Of a stretch of 22,167 nucleotides of DNA, positions 5,816-12,005 are shown piece by piece; within the stretch, counting starts at the first letter, position 1; every line of letters starts with the position of its first letter. The notes under the pieces are model-generated. The model was not told the origin of the DNA. It worked only from the letters and a program-made list of their open reading frames with translations, and ran no database searches. The translations under genes and the position numbers were made by a program. This DNA is from a virus, in IMG/VR virus record IMGVR_UViG_3300046002_004013, positions 1 through 22,167 of that record. One strand, written 5' to 3'.

Positions 5816-6406
5816 CTAACCTTTCTTAAGTGTTGAACGTGTCTTACTATCTAAAATACTCCAAACAGCTAACTTAGTATCATTATCTAATGTTGCTGCG
5901 GATTCTTTGGCTTGCTCAATATCACCATTCTTAACAAAGAACGTAATTTCTTCTGCAATACCGTGTATTAACTCTTTTTCTGCTGCACTAAAGTTATCTA
6001 ATGCACCAGCCATTGGAGTAATTGATTGTGTAGGTGCTTTAACTACATCTTCCTCTGGCAAATCCTCACCAGCATAAATGTACAGACCTAAACCATGTAA
6101 CGCAATAGCTTTGGCTAGACATCGTTGCATTGCTGTATTAACAGACATAGCATCAGGATTCTGAATAGCTTTGTTACGATAATCCATAACAGGCAACTGT
6201 GCAGTCATAGACTTACCAAAAGCATTTACTGTACAAAACACCATCACAGATTCACCGAATGTTACTGGCTGACCGTAGTACCATGTCGCTGCAGGGTCGT
6301 TCTGTAGTAGTGTATCAACAGCCCATGCCCATGAGAGATACGATAAACCATTCTTCTTTTCAATATGCTCATTGACGTTAATCTTTCTTAGTTCTGAGTA
6401 GTTCAT
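5816..6406 (-). CDS. single-strand annealing protein, DUF1071/Sak3-like
   Basis: A 196-residue protein. Residues 20-125 carry the family pattern: YLSWAWAVDTLLQNDP, a VMVFCTVNAFGKSMTAQLP strand, MDYRNKAIQNPDA, and the NTAMQRCLAKAIALHGLGLY helix followed by YAGEDLP. DUF1071 proteins are grouped with RAD52-like annealing proteins and pair complementary single strands during phage recombination. The C-terminal third is an acidic helical tail. It lies next to the SSB-tailed small protein and overlaps the gene before it by four bases (ATGA), which supports a recombination unit. Confidence 0.78.
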   Translation of the reverse strand: MNYSELRKINVNEHIEKKNGLSYLSWAWAVDTLLQNDPAATWYYGQPVTFGESVMVFCTVNAFGKSMTAQLPVMDYRNKAIQNPDAMSVNTAMQRCLAKAIALHGLGLYIYAGEDLPEEDVVKAPTQSITPMAGALDNFSAAEKELIHGIAEEITFFVKNGDIEQAKESAATLDNDTKLAVWSILDSKTRSTLKKG

Positions 6407-6621
6407 TCTATGTCCTCAAATCTATCTCTAATAATTAATTTAAGAGCTTCTACGTCCTCTAGCGCATGAATAAGAGGCAATACATCGTTACCCATCCATA
6501 CTACTTTTTTAATATCAATTTCTACGTACTCTGATTCTAAGTCACCAAAGTAAACTGCACTAATATCTAGGTCGTACTCTACTGTTAGTTCTAATCCGTT
6601 TACTACTAAGTTTGTAATCAT
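6403..6621 (-). CDS. hypothetical early protein (72 aa)
   Basis: An acidic 72-residue protein with alternating strands and a C-terminal amphipathic helix (LIHALEDVEALKLIIRDRF). It is coupled on both sides: TAATG with the excisionase-like gene before it and ATGA with the annealing-protein gene after it. No family recognised. Confidence 0.65.
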   Translation of the reverse strand: MITNLVVNGLELTVEYDLDISAVYFGDLESEYVEIDIKKVVWMGNDVLPLIHALEDVEALKLIIRDRFEDIE

Positions 6622-6782
6622 TATTTAGTCCTTTCATATCCGTTAAAGTCTAACACTACCCATTGGTTGCCAACCCTGACAGCGTTAATACGTTGGTTTG
6701 TACATAGCCGTCTTACATAAGCTGGTGATACTTTTAGTATCTGTGCAGCCTCGTCTACGCTGATTAACAATTGCTCTTTCAT
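6621..6782 (-). CDS. excisionase/MerR-type HTH protein (53 aa)
   Basis: This 53-residue protein reads MKEQLLISVDEAAQILKVS near the N-terminus, then AYVRRLCTNQRINAVRVG and NQWVVLDFNGYER, the HTH_17 (excisionase-family) pattern of a single winged helix. AAAGG lies six bases before the ATG. Such proteins bend DNA or control transcription. No integrase is visible, so a regulatory role is as likely as excision. The stop overlaps the next ATG (TAATG). Confidence 0.78.
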   Translation of the reverse strand: MKEQLLISVDEAAQILKVSPAYVRRLCTNQRINAVRVGNQWVVLDFNGYERTK

Positions 6783-6811
6783 ACTTACCTTTCTTTGTTT
6801 CTAAGTTGATA

Positions 6812-6967
6812 CTATAACATATCTTTGTACGGAACAAAATGATTTTCTTCACAACAACTTAAACTATCATTTTTAGGTTCACCACAATACACACAGACCA
6901 ATTCATCCTCGTCTATCTCGTCATCTAACTCACGAGTTACCTGGTATTCATACATTGCCTGGCACAT
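6812..6967 (-). CDS. small acidic Cys-rich protein (51 aa)
   Basis: A 51-residue frame beginning MCQAMYEYQVTRELDDEID, with CVYC at residues 25-28 and CC at 38-39 followed by a His at 43; this could bind one zinc ion. Its ATG overlaps the stop of the preceding gene (TAATG) and it fills an otherwise empty gap. No family recognised. Confidence 0.6.
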   Translation of the reverse strand: MCQAMYEYQVTRELDDEIDEDELVCVYCGEPKNDSLSCCEENHFVPYKDML

Positions 6968-7290
6968 TATTCATTCCTTTCAACAATAATATCTTCAGCA
7001 ACTGTGTACATAGCAGCCATTAAACCTTTAGTAAAAATTAGTAAATCTTTTTCAGCTTCAAATTTTTGATTTAAATTAATAGTATGTACTCGTTTGCAAT
7101 ATGCTTTAAACATTGAACGCAAATAATCTTTGGTAACGTCAAAGTCTACACACTCATCGAATAATAGTTCTACAGCAAATTTATCTTCTTCTGCTGCATC
7201 TTCAATTGCATTTTCTAGCCATTCCATGTCATCATCCTCTGCTGGTATCTCGTGTGGGTTATTAAGGTAATATTCTCTGTGATCGCTCAT
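6967..7290 (-). CDS. hypothetical acidic early protein (107 aa)
   Basis: A helical, very acidic protein (EDDDMEWLENAIEDAAEEDK near residues 17-36). The start at 7290 is chosen over 7302 because GGAG lies seven bases upstream. It is the second gene after the early leftward promoter. No family recognised. Confidence 0.65.
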   Translation of the reverse strand: MSDHREYYLNNPHEIPAEDDDMEWLENAIEDAAEEDKFAVELLFDECVDFDVTKDYLRSMFKAYCKRVHTINLNQKFEAEKDLLIFTKGLMAAMYTVAEDIIVERNE

Positions 7291-7292
7291 AA

Positions 7293-7388
7293 TTATCTCC
7301 AATTAAAAATTTTAGCTAATAACTCGCCAATTAATAAGATTGCTACAAAAAATATAAGACCTGCTAAAATGATTGTTAAGTTATCCAT
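7293..7388 (-). CDS. tiny single-pass membrane protein, first gene of early operon (31 aa)
   Basis: This 31-residue frame begins MDNLTIILAG with a hydrophobic helix over residues 4-22 (LAGLIFFVAILLIGELL) and ends AKIFNWR. AGGAG lies about seven bases upstream. The strong early promoter lies just upstream, with a predicted leader of about 20 bases. Its stop is two bases before the ATG of the next gene. Being first behind the strongest promoter suggests immediate-early expression; the function is unknown. Confidence 0.7.
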   Translation of the reverse strand: MDNLTIILAGLIFFVAILLIGELLAKIFNWR

Positions 7389-7414
7389 GTTGCTCTCCTG
7401 TTGTTGATGTGACC

Positions 7415-7442
7415 ATTGTATCGACTTTGAAACTAATGTCAA
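7415..7442 (-). promoter_or_regulatory. strong early leftward promoter
   Basis: On the minus strand: TTGACA (7442-7437, perfect), a 16-base spacer containing AGTTTCAAA, and TACAAT (7420-7415). Transcription would start near 7408, about 20 bases before the first gene. Of 28 bases, 24 are identical to the rightward promoter at 9373-9400. Confidence 0.85.
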
Positions 7443-7481
7443 CATATTTGTGATTGTTTTTTTAAATTGATTCTAGATAGT

Positions 7482-7510
7482 TTGATAAATTTTATTAATT
7501 GGACTTTAAA
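7482..7510 (+). promoter_or_regulatory. possible rightward promoter before structured RNA
   Basis: TTGATA (7482-7487), a 17-base spacer and TTTAAA (7505-7510). An alternative pair is TTGATT (7467-7472) with TTTTAT (7490-7495). Either would start a transcript just before the structured region at 7527-7641. Neither is strong. Confidence 0.4.
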
Positions 7511-7526
7511 AGCTGAATGTGGTAGC

Positions 7527-7641
7527 ATTACGGTAGTGGTATGATTAATGGCTTGGACTAGAAGCCGTAATTAATGATGCCTCTGGTATCAGGGTTGTTA
7601 TTTAGGTGCTAGTCCCACCTATCTAGCAGCCCTTTTTTTTT
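7527..7641 (+). ncRNA. structured leader RNA or small RNA with complementary hairpin loops
   Basis: Hairpin A: GGCTT (7550-7554), loop GGACTAG (7555-7561), AAGCC (7562-7566). Hairpin B: GATGCC (7576-7581), TCT, GGTATC (7585-7590). Hairpin C: GGGTTG (7592-7597) and TAGGTG (7603-7608), loop CTAGTCC (7609-7615), CACCTA (7616-7621) and CAGCCC (7627-7632). The seven-base loops of A and C are exact reverse complements, so a kissing-loop contact is possible. ATTAC (7527-7531) can pair with GTAAT (7567-7571) around hairpin A. Hairpin C is followed by nine Ts. It may be a small RNA of about 120 bases or a leader controlling the genes from 7653. I recognise no known family. Confidence 0.7.
7592..7641 (+). 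terminator. intrinsic terminator or attenuator before replication operon
   Basis: Two-part stem GGGTTG/CAGCCC and TAGGTG/CACCTA with asymmetric internal loops, followed directly by nine Ts (7633-7641). It lies only 11 bases before the ATG at 7653, so it could either end a small RNA or act as an attenuator of the rightward genes. Confidence 0.75.
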
Positions 7642-7652
7642 GGGGTAAAAAA

Positions 7653-7883
7653 ATGAAAAAAGAAGTTAAAGAGTTGGTTAATTATTTAGTGGATGATGCT
7701 AAAGGTCCAACAATGGTATATCAACTATTGCAAATTATTAATTTATTAAAAAGTGAATTGGAATTTTCAGGTAATTATTTATTAATTGAAGAACATTTCA
7801 ATCAAGAAACAAAAGATTTATTAGAGGCTTGTGAAATATCTCAAGACTATTTAGATGTTTATTTTCAGATTGAAGGAAAATAA
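7653..7883 (+). CDS. hypothetical protein, first rightward gene (76 aa)
   Basis: A helical, acidic 76-residue protein (begins MKKEVKELVNYLVDDAKGP). It follows the structured RNA and terminator; the ribosome site is only a GGGG run (7642-7645) close to the ATG. It precedes the replication initiator by two bases. No family recognised. Its position suggests a link to control of replication. Confidence 0.7.
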   Translation: MKKEVKELVNYLVDDAKGPTMVYQLLQIINLLKSELEFSGNYLLIEEHFNQETKDLLEACEISQDYLDVYFQIEGK

Positions 7884-7885
7884 TC

Positions 7886-8515
7886 ATGGCTGAACGTAGA
7901 ATGTTTGCAAAGACTATTATAGATAGCGATGCTTTTTTAGATATGCCATTGTCAACACAGGCTCTTTACTTTCATTTATCTATGAGAGCTGATGATGATG
8001 GGTTTATTAACAACGCTAAGAAAATACAGCGAATGCTTGGATGCAATGACGATGATCTAAAGATACTATTATCTAAAAACTTTATTATTCCTTTTGAAAC
8101 TGGTGTATGTGTAATCAAGCATTGGAAAATACACAACCTTATTCAGAAAGATAGATACAAGCCTACCGTGTATAGCGAACACAAAAATAAATTATCATTA
8201 AAAAACAATAACGTATATACAATGGATACAGTATGTATACAAGATGTATCCAAACTGGAACCACAGGTTAGTATAGGTAAGGTTAGTCAAGGTAAAAGAG
8301 ATACGTTAATACCTGATGATTTTAGTGTTAGCGAAAGAGTAAAAAGGTGGGCTAATCAAAAAGGTTTTAGTGATCTGGAAAAACATCTTGAGCACTTTGT
8401 AATATTGTCTCAAGCTAAAGGTTATACATATACAGATTGGGACGCAGCATTTATGAATGCTATAAGAAGCAACTGGGCAAAGGTAGAAAGCAAGGAAGTG
8501 AAGTTAGCTCTATGA
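7886..8515 (+). CDS. phage replication initiator/helicase-loader-like protein
   Basis: A 209-residue protein. The N-terminal 75 residues (MAERRMFAKTIIDSDAFL, then STQALYFHLSMRADDDGFI) match the winged-helix start common to phage replisome organisers. A Lys/Asn/Ser-rich linker follows, and the C-terminal 60 residues (RVKRWANQKGFSDLEKHLE, then YTDWDAAFMNAIRSNW) form the helical tail often seen in these proteins. It probably binds origin DNA and loads the helicase encoded next, with which it overlaps by four bases (ATGA). Confidence 0.8.
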   Translation: MAERRMFAKTIIDSDAFLDMPLSTQALYFHLSMRADDDGFINNAKKIQRMLGCNDDDLKILLSKNFIIPFETGVCVIKHWKIHNLIQKDRYKPTVYSEHKNKLSLKNNNVYTMDTVCIQDVSKLEPQVSIGKVSQGKRDTLIPDDFSVSERVKRWANQKGFSDLEKHLEHFVILSQAKGYTYTDWDAAFMNAIRSNWAKVESKEVKLAL

Positions 8516-9369
8516 TTATTAATCCTAAAAGCCTTATAAACGATATTGAAAACCTTTACGAAACAGGAGTAGCACGTGGACATACAACTGGATGGAGTAA
8601 CGTGGATGAGTTTTTTACTGTTAAACACGGTGAATTTACTGTTATTACTGGTATGCCTTCCCATGGAAAGTCGGAGTGGCTTGATGCCCTATGTGTTAAT
8701 CTTGCAATCAATCACAATTACCGTATTGCTATGTTTAGTCCTGAGAACCATCCTTTAGAGATGCACGCTAAGAAAATCATAGAGAAGTACGCAGGTAAAC
8801 CTTTCTTTGGTTCACATCGTATGTCACAAGACGAGATGGTAGCTTCTATAGACAGGATGAATAAGAACTTTGCTTTCATTAAGCCTGAAGAAACAGCCTT
8901 TACACCAATAAACATTATTGATGAAGCGTTACCTTGGCTAGATATGTCTATTACACAGCCTAGAGCTATGGTGATTGACCCTTGGAATGAGATGGACCAC
9001 TACAGACCAGCAGGACTAACAGAAACAGAATACATCAGCCGAGTGCTTACAGAACTACGTAGAGCTGCACGTGAGTTTAGATGTCATTTATTTTTAGTAG
9101 CACATCCTACCAAGATGGCTAAAGACAAAGATGGTAACTATCCTGTACCTCGCCCTTACGATGTTGCTGGCTCTGCTCACTTCTACAACAAAGCAGATAA
9201 CTGTATCACGATATGGCGTGACGTAATGAACGCACCACAAGAAACACAGGTTCACATACAAAAGGTACGTTTTAACAGCACAGGTCATCCTGGCGTAGCA
9301 CAGCTATTGTACGACTACAGCAAGGCTACATACGTTTATGAGCAAGAATTTTATAAATCTATTAAATAA
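8512..9369 (+). CDS. replicative DNA helicase, DnaB/Twinkle-type RecA core
   Basis: A 285-residue protein with Walker A GMPSHGKS (residues 47-54), a Walker B-like RAMVIDPWNEM strand, and LVAHPTK as the sensor-like strand; the conserved VAGSAHFYNKADN segment follows. It has only the C-terminal helicase core, without a primase or DnaB N-terminal domain. It would unwind DNA at the phage fork. ATG 8512 is chosen since it overlaps the initiator stop; upstream in-frame starts would run back through the initiator gene. Confidence 0.88.
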   Translation: MIINPKSLINDIENLYETGVARGHTTGWSNVDEFFTVKHGEFTVITGMPSHGKSEWLDALCVNLAINHNYRIAMFSPENHPLEMHAKKIIEKYAGKPFFGSHRMSQDEMVASIDRMNKNFAFIKPEETAFTPINIIDEALPWLDMSITQPRAMVIDPWNEMDHYRPAGLTETEYISRVLTELRRAAREFRCHLFLVAHPTKMAKDKDGNYPVPRPYDVAGSAHFYNKADNCITIWRDVMNAPQETQVHIQKVRFNSTGHPGVAQLLYDYSKATYVYEQEFYKSIK

Positions 9370-9372
9370 TTG

Positions 9373-9400
9373 TTGACAACAGTTTCAAACACGATACAAT
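9373..9400 (+). promoter_or_regulatory. strong rightward promoter, twin of the early leftward promoter
   Basis: TTGACA (9373-9378), a 16-base spacer containing AGTTTCAAA, and TACAAT (9395-9400). Transcription would start near 9407. It drives the small genes from 9446 onward. Confidence 0.87.
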
Positions 9401-9445
9401 AAACACATCTAGTAAATAACTAGACAACTTTATAGGAGTATTAAA

Positions 9446-9610
9446 ATGAAAAAATCTAGCTTATTAGAGCAACTAATAGAAAAAAATAAAGGTGAAATGA
9501 CTTATTACGACCATGAACCTTTAGGCGTGTTTTTTACAATGGGTCATTTAGAAAATTTTTATAACGAAATTATTGAATTATCTTTAACTAATCAAATTAA
9601 AAAGGATTAA
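9446..9610 (+). CDS. small hypothetical protein (54 aa)
   Basis: A 54-residue frame (begins MKKSSLLEQLIEKNKGEM, ends TNQIKKD) with AGGAG upstream, directly downstream of the strong promoter at 9373-9400. It is mostly helical with a central DHEPLGVFF stretch. No family recognised. Confidence 0.68.
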   Translation: MKKSSLLEQLIEKNKGEMTYYDHEPLGVFFTMGHLENFYNEIIELSLTNQIKKD

Positions 9611-9615
9611 ATACC

Positions 9616-9804
9616 ATGAAAAAATTATTATTAGCATCATTACTAGCATTATCTTTTAACGCACAGGCTTGTTCATATCAAGACGGATGGAATTGCCCAT
9701 CACCTACTATTTATGTACCAGTACCTGTAGCACCACCTGTTTACATTCCACCTGTAAGCTCAGGTCAACCACCTGTAATGACACCATATAACCCAGGTCG
9801 ATAA
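9616..9804 (+). CDS. secreted proline-rich peptide (62 aa)
   Basis: A clear signal peptide (MKKLLLASLLALSFNAQA) with a likely signal peptidase I site after AQA is followed by a 44-residue mature part with two Cys and a Val/Pro-rich stretch (YVPVPVAPPVYIPPV). The residue at the cleavage point is Cys, but the preceding residues do not make a good lipobox. It would sit in the periplasm. AAAGGA lies upstream. It belongs to the small-gene operon, not the lysis cassette. Function unknown; an envelope-modifying or exclusion role is possible. Confidence 0.72.
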   Translation: MKKLLLASLLALSFNAQACSYQDGWNCPSPTIYVPVPVAPPVYIPPVSSGQPPVMTPYNPGR

Positions 9805-9805
9805 T

Positions 9806-9976
9806 ATGATACTAGTCGAAGTGTACGATGGCGAAGATGAAGATGCACAGTTTATATGCTTAATGACGTTTGAAAACTCATATAAATTTGATGCTTTCTT
9901 TGGTAACTGTTCGTTTGACGAGGAAATGACATTTAATGTTGTAGATTACGAAACTTTAAGTGAGACTTTACAGTAA
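9806..9976 (+). CDS. small acidic protein (56 aa)
   Basis: A 56-residue acidic frame (begins MILVEVYDGEDEDAQF, ends YETLSETLQ) that starts one base after the preceding stop, with AGG upstream, and fills an otherwise empty gap in the operon. Its strand-rich pattern with FEN and FGN loops is not recognised. Acidic, DNA-mimic-like composition is noted without further support. Confidence 0.62.
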   Translation: MILVEVYDGEDEDAQFICLMTFENSYKFDAFFGNCSFDEEMTFNVVDYETLSETLQ

Positions 9977-9985
9977 GGAGCAAGC

Positions 9986-10168
9986 ATGACCATTAACGAC
10001 TTTGTAAAAGCTATTAAAGAATGGAGTCCTAATGCTGAGTTTAAAGCTGTTAAAGACGGTGAAGTGTACAAAAGCAAAGGATGGTCAGATAAGTTTGAAG
10101 ATAAAGGATATAGATCTGTAACGCCTCATGTAAGTAAACCTTCGGAGAAAAAACGTGGACGCAAATGA
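9986..10168 (+). CDS. small hypothetical protein (60 aa)
   Basis: A 60-residue protein with a helical start (MTINDFVKAIKEWSPNAEF) and a strongly basic tail ending KKRGRK, which could contact DNA. AAGGAG lies six bases before the ATG. It overlaps the next gene by 14 bases. No family recognised. Confidence 0.68.
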   Translation: MTINDFVKAIKEWSPNAEFKAVKDGEVYKSKGWSDKFEDKGYRSVTPHVSKPSEKKRGRK

Positions 10169-10469
10169 GCTGTATCATAAATTAACCCAAGCTGGTGATG
10201 ATTGGGCTGACAAGCAAGCTGCTTATAATGTGTTAGATGACACCAAAAATGCAGTATTAGCACAGCTTATGTTAAAATCAAATGCTACAAGTGTCGCTGC
10301 TAAAGAAATAGAAGCTAAAGCATCAAAAGAGTACACAGACCATGTTAAGCACACTCAAGAAGCTATGAAGCTGGCATTAAAGGCTAAAGTAAACTATGAG
10401 TCTATTAAGATATGGATTGACCTTAAACGTAGTGAAGAAGCTACACGCAGAGCTGAGATGAAACTATGA
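10155..10469 (+). CDS. hypothetical coiled-coil protein (104 aa)
   Basis: An almost entirely helical protein rich in Ala, Lys and Glu. The start is GTG at 10155 with GGAG seven to eight bases upstream; no earlier good start exists in frame. From memory, similar Ala/Lys-rich helical proteins lie next to RusA and YbcO-like genes in other phages. Function unknown. It overlaps the next gene by four bases (ATGA). Confidence 0.68.
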   Translation: MDANELYHKLTQAGDDWADKQAAYNVLDDTKNAVLAQLMLKSNATSVAAKEIEAKASKEYTDHVKHTQEAMKLALKAKVNYESIKIWIDLKRSEEATRRAEMKL

Positions 10470-10756
10470 TTTATCGCAACAAACGTCTCCTAGAACTATG
10501 TCGAGAACTGCCATGTCAATCATGCGGCAGAAGTGATGGTAGCGTGTGTGCAGCACATTCTAACCAATTGCGTGACGGAAAAGGCACAGGCGTTAAAGCT
10601 AGTGATGCTATGGTAGCAAGCCTCTGTAGCAAATGCCACTATGAAATTGATAATGGTAAAGACTTATCTAAAGAAGAGCGGCGAGAAATATGGGAACTAG
10701 CCCACAGACTAACAATCAGATACATGATTGAGAATGATATGCTGGTGGTTAAATGA
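10466..10756 (+). CDS. YbcO-like putative nuclease (DUF1364)
   Basis: A 96-residue protein with CQSC (residues 17-20), AAHSNQLRDGKGTG (29-42), CSKCHYEIDNGK (54-65) and an EERREIWELAH helix, the layout of the DUF1364 family, whose member YbcO is considered a metal-dependent nuclease of the beta-beta-alpha type. The Cys residues would hold zinc and H31 may be catalytic. It sits just before the RusA resolvase, as YbcO-like genes do in lambdoid phages. Confidence 0.82.
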   Translation: MIYRNKRLLELCRELPCQSCGRSDGSVCAAHSNQLRDGKGTGVKASDAMVASLCSKCHYEIDNGKDLSKEERREIWELAHRLTIRYMIENDMLVVK

Positions 10757-10926
10757 CATCTCAAGAAAAATATTGGAAAGAGTTATACGAGCATCAGTAT
10801 GCACAGTTTTTATCATTGCGTACATTGTATAATAAAACTATACGTGAATATGACCATCCTGAAATTAGACTGTTGAAAGCAAAGTTACATGATAAAGCTA
10901 ACTCTACCATTCCCACCAACAGTTAA
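10753..10926 (+). CDS. small hypothetical protein between YbcO and RusA (57 aa)
   Basis: A helical 57-residue frame rich in Tyr and Leu (begins MTSQEKYWKELYEHQYAQF). It overlaps the YbcO-like gene by four bases (ATGA) and the RusA gene by 38 bases. Coupling and gap filling support it; no family recognised. Confidence 0.6.
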   Translation: MTSQEKYWKELYEHQYAQFLSLRTLYNKTIREYDHPEIRLLKAKLHDKANSTIPTNS

Positions 10927-11281
10927 TCATATGTGGGGTTATGCTGGTAAACGAAAATACCTAAAGAAAGAAGCACACGAGTTTCGTAGACTTGTTCAAG
11001 AAGAAGCTGTACGAACAAAAGCTAAAATTTCAGGTAGAATCGCAATCTATATTGCTTTATACGCACCAACTAAACGTAAGTATGACATTGATAACAGAAT
11101 CAAAAGTTTACTAGATGCTTGCACTCATGCTGGTATATGGCTAGATGACGAACAGGTAGACAGTATAATTTGCGTTAGGCGCAATGTTGTCAAGGGTGGA
11201 ATGTGTAAAGTTGTGATATGTGCAAATGATAAGCTACTTGATGTGTACGAATCTATGGGAGAAATAGATGGACAAAGCTAA
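10889..11281 (+). CDS. rusA: RusA-type Holliday junction resolvase
   Basis: A 130-residue protein with the RusA pattern: LPFPPTVNHMW at the N-terminus, KRKYLKKEAHEFRR, then KRKYDIDNRIKSLLDAC (D66, D68) and AGIWLDDEQVDSI (D86/D87). These acidic residues correspond to the metal-binding site. The enzyme cuts four-way junctions made during recombination and replication so that DNA can be packaged. It fits with the DUF1071 annealing protein. It overlaps both neighbours, so the gene set is tightly packed. Confidence 0.9.
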   Translation: MIKLTLPFPPTVNHMWGYAGKRKYLKKEAHEFRRLVQEEAVRTKAKISGRIAIYIALYAPTKRKYDIDNRIKSLLDACTHAGIWLDDEQVDSIICVRRNVVKGGMCKVVICANDKLLDVYESMGEIDGQS

Positions 11282-11594
11282 GGTTATTTATTACCTAGAT
11301 ATATGGCAATCATACATGAAAGGTAACACCACCAAGCTAGGCTATCCAAGCAAAGCAGCAGGATTTCTGTCATCAGGAGTTACATCTTTTGATGATATGC
11401 ACGATGAAATAGATATTAACTCTGCACGTACAGTAGATCAGGTGATAGACGACCTACCTAAACCACAAAGAGATGCTATTTACTCAATGTATCTAGGACA
11501 AAAGGTAAATATGACCGATATGCAAATAGGTATGAACTTTGACTTTGCACTAAACAACCTACAGTTAAAGCTAACTGAAAAGCATTTATATTAA
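11268..11594 (+). CDS. putative late-gene antiterminator/regulator (Q-like)
   Basis: A 108-residue helical protein (LDIWQSYMKGNTTKLGYPS, then TVDQVIDDLPKPQRDAIYSMY near the middle). The pattern of a short conserved GYPSKAAGF segment and a sigma-region-4-like helical C-terminus resembles small Q-type antitermination proteins encoded after rusA. Sequence evidence alone is weak. Context is stronger: it is the last gene before a promoter-terminator pair (11601-11707) that precedes the late operon, as with lambda Q, pR' and tR'. Confidence 0.5.
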   Translation: MDKAKVIYYLDIWQSYMKGNTTKLGYPSKAAGFLSSGVTSFDDMHDEIDINSARTVDQVIDDLPKPQRDAIYSMYLGQKVNMTDMQIGMNFDFALNNLQLKLTEKHLY

Positions 11595-11600
11595 AAAATG

Positions 11601-11630
11601 TTTGCATTTTTATTAAAAGTGTGATATTAT
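11601..11630 (+). promoter_or_regulatory. late promoter with extended -10 (pR'-like)
   Basis: TTTGCA (11601-11606), an 18-base spacer, and TATTAT (11625-11630) preceded by TG at 11622-11623. Transcription would start near 11637, giving a short RNA that runs into the terminator at 11681-11707. Confidence 0.7.
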
Positions 11631-11680
11631 TCCTTCCGTGCGTATAAACTCGTCTGTACATTTACACGTATCTCCGTTTT

Positions 11681-11707
11681 GACCGTCTATATGGCGGTCT
11701 TTTTTTT
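11681..11707 (+). terminator. intrinsic terminator before late operon (tR'-like)
   Basis: GACCG (11681-11685) and CGGTC (11695-11699) form the stem with a nine-base loop; eight Ts follow (11700-11707). It lies between the promoter and the first late gene, so late expression would need read-through. Confidence 0.82.
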
Positions 11708-11721
11708 GTTTAAGGATATCT

Positions 11722-11859
11722 ATGCCATTAAAGCCAGGTAAAAGCCAAAAGGTTATAAGCAAGAACATTAAGACTGAGATGGCATCAGGCAAGCCTCAAG
11801 ACCAAGCCGTGGCAATTGCCTTATCTAAAGCCGGAAAAGCTAAGAAGAAAGGTAAATAA
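11722..11859 (+). CDS. small basic phage protein, DUF6496-like (45 aa)
   Basis: A 45-residue Lys-rich protein ([20 protein letters not shown], then [17 protein letters not shown]). This short pattern is widespread in phage genomes just before packaging genes; its role is unknown. AAGGA lies six bases before the ATG. It is the first gene of the late operon, 14 bases after the terminator T run. Confidence 0.8.
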   Translation: MPLKPGKSQKVISKNIKTEMASGKPQDQAVAIALSKAGKAKKKGK

Positions 11860-11861
11860 CC

Positions 11862-12005
11862 ATGATGAAAGATAACAAAGCATACGATAAGCTAGAGAAG
11901 CAAGAAGAAGCTATTGACATGAAGAAGAAAAAGCTAAAAGAAGCAGCTATGGATAAAATGATTCGTGATATTGTTCGTAGCGAGATGAACACTAAGAAAA
12001 AATAA
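11862..12005 (+). CDS. small charged helical protein (47 aa)
   Basis: A 47-residue, almost wholly helical Lys/Glu-rich protein (MMKDNKAYDKLEKQEEAID, ends EMNTKKK). It starts two bases after the previous stop and its stop overlaps the glycosyltransferase ATG (TAATG). Possibly a coiled coil; no family recognised. Confidence 0.65.
   Translation: MMKDNKAYDKLEKQEEAIDMKKKKLKEAAMDKMIRDIVRSEMNTKKK

Noticed and set aside
7527-7641. Assignment of the structured RNA to a known riboswitch class (purine, fluoride, preQ1)
   Set aside because: Only the kissing-loop idea fits purine riboswitches; the conserved core bases of these classes are not present.
8437-8511. Upstream extension of the helicase by 25 residues
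   Set aside because: It lies inside the initiator gene; the ATG at 8512 overlaps the initiator stop (ATGA) and gives the normal protein start.
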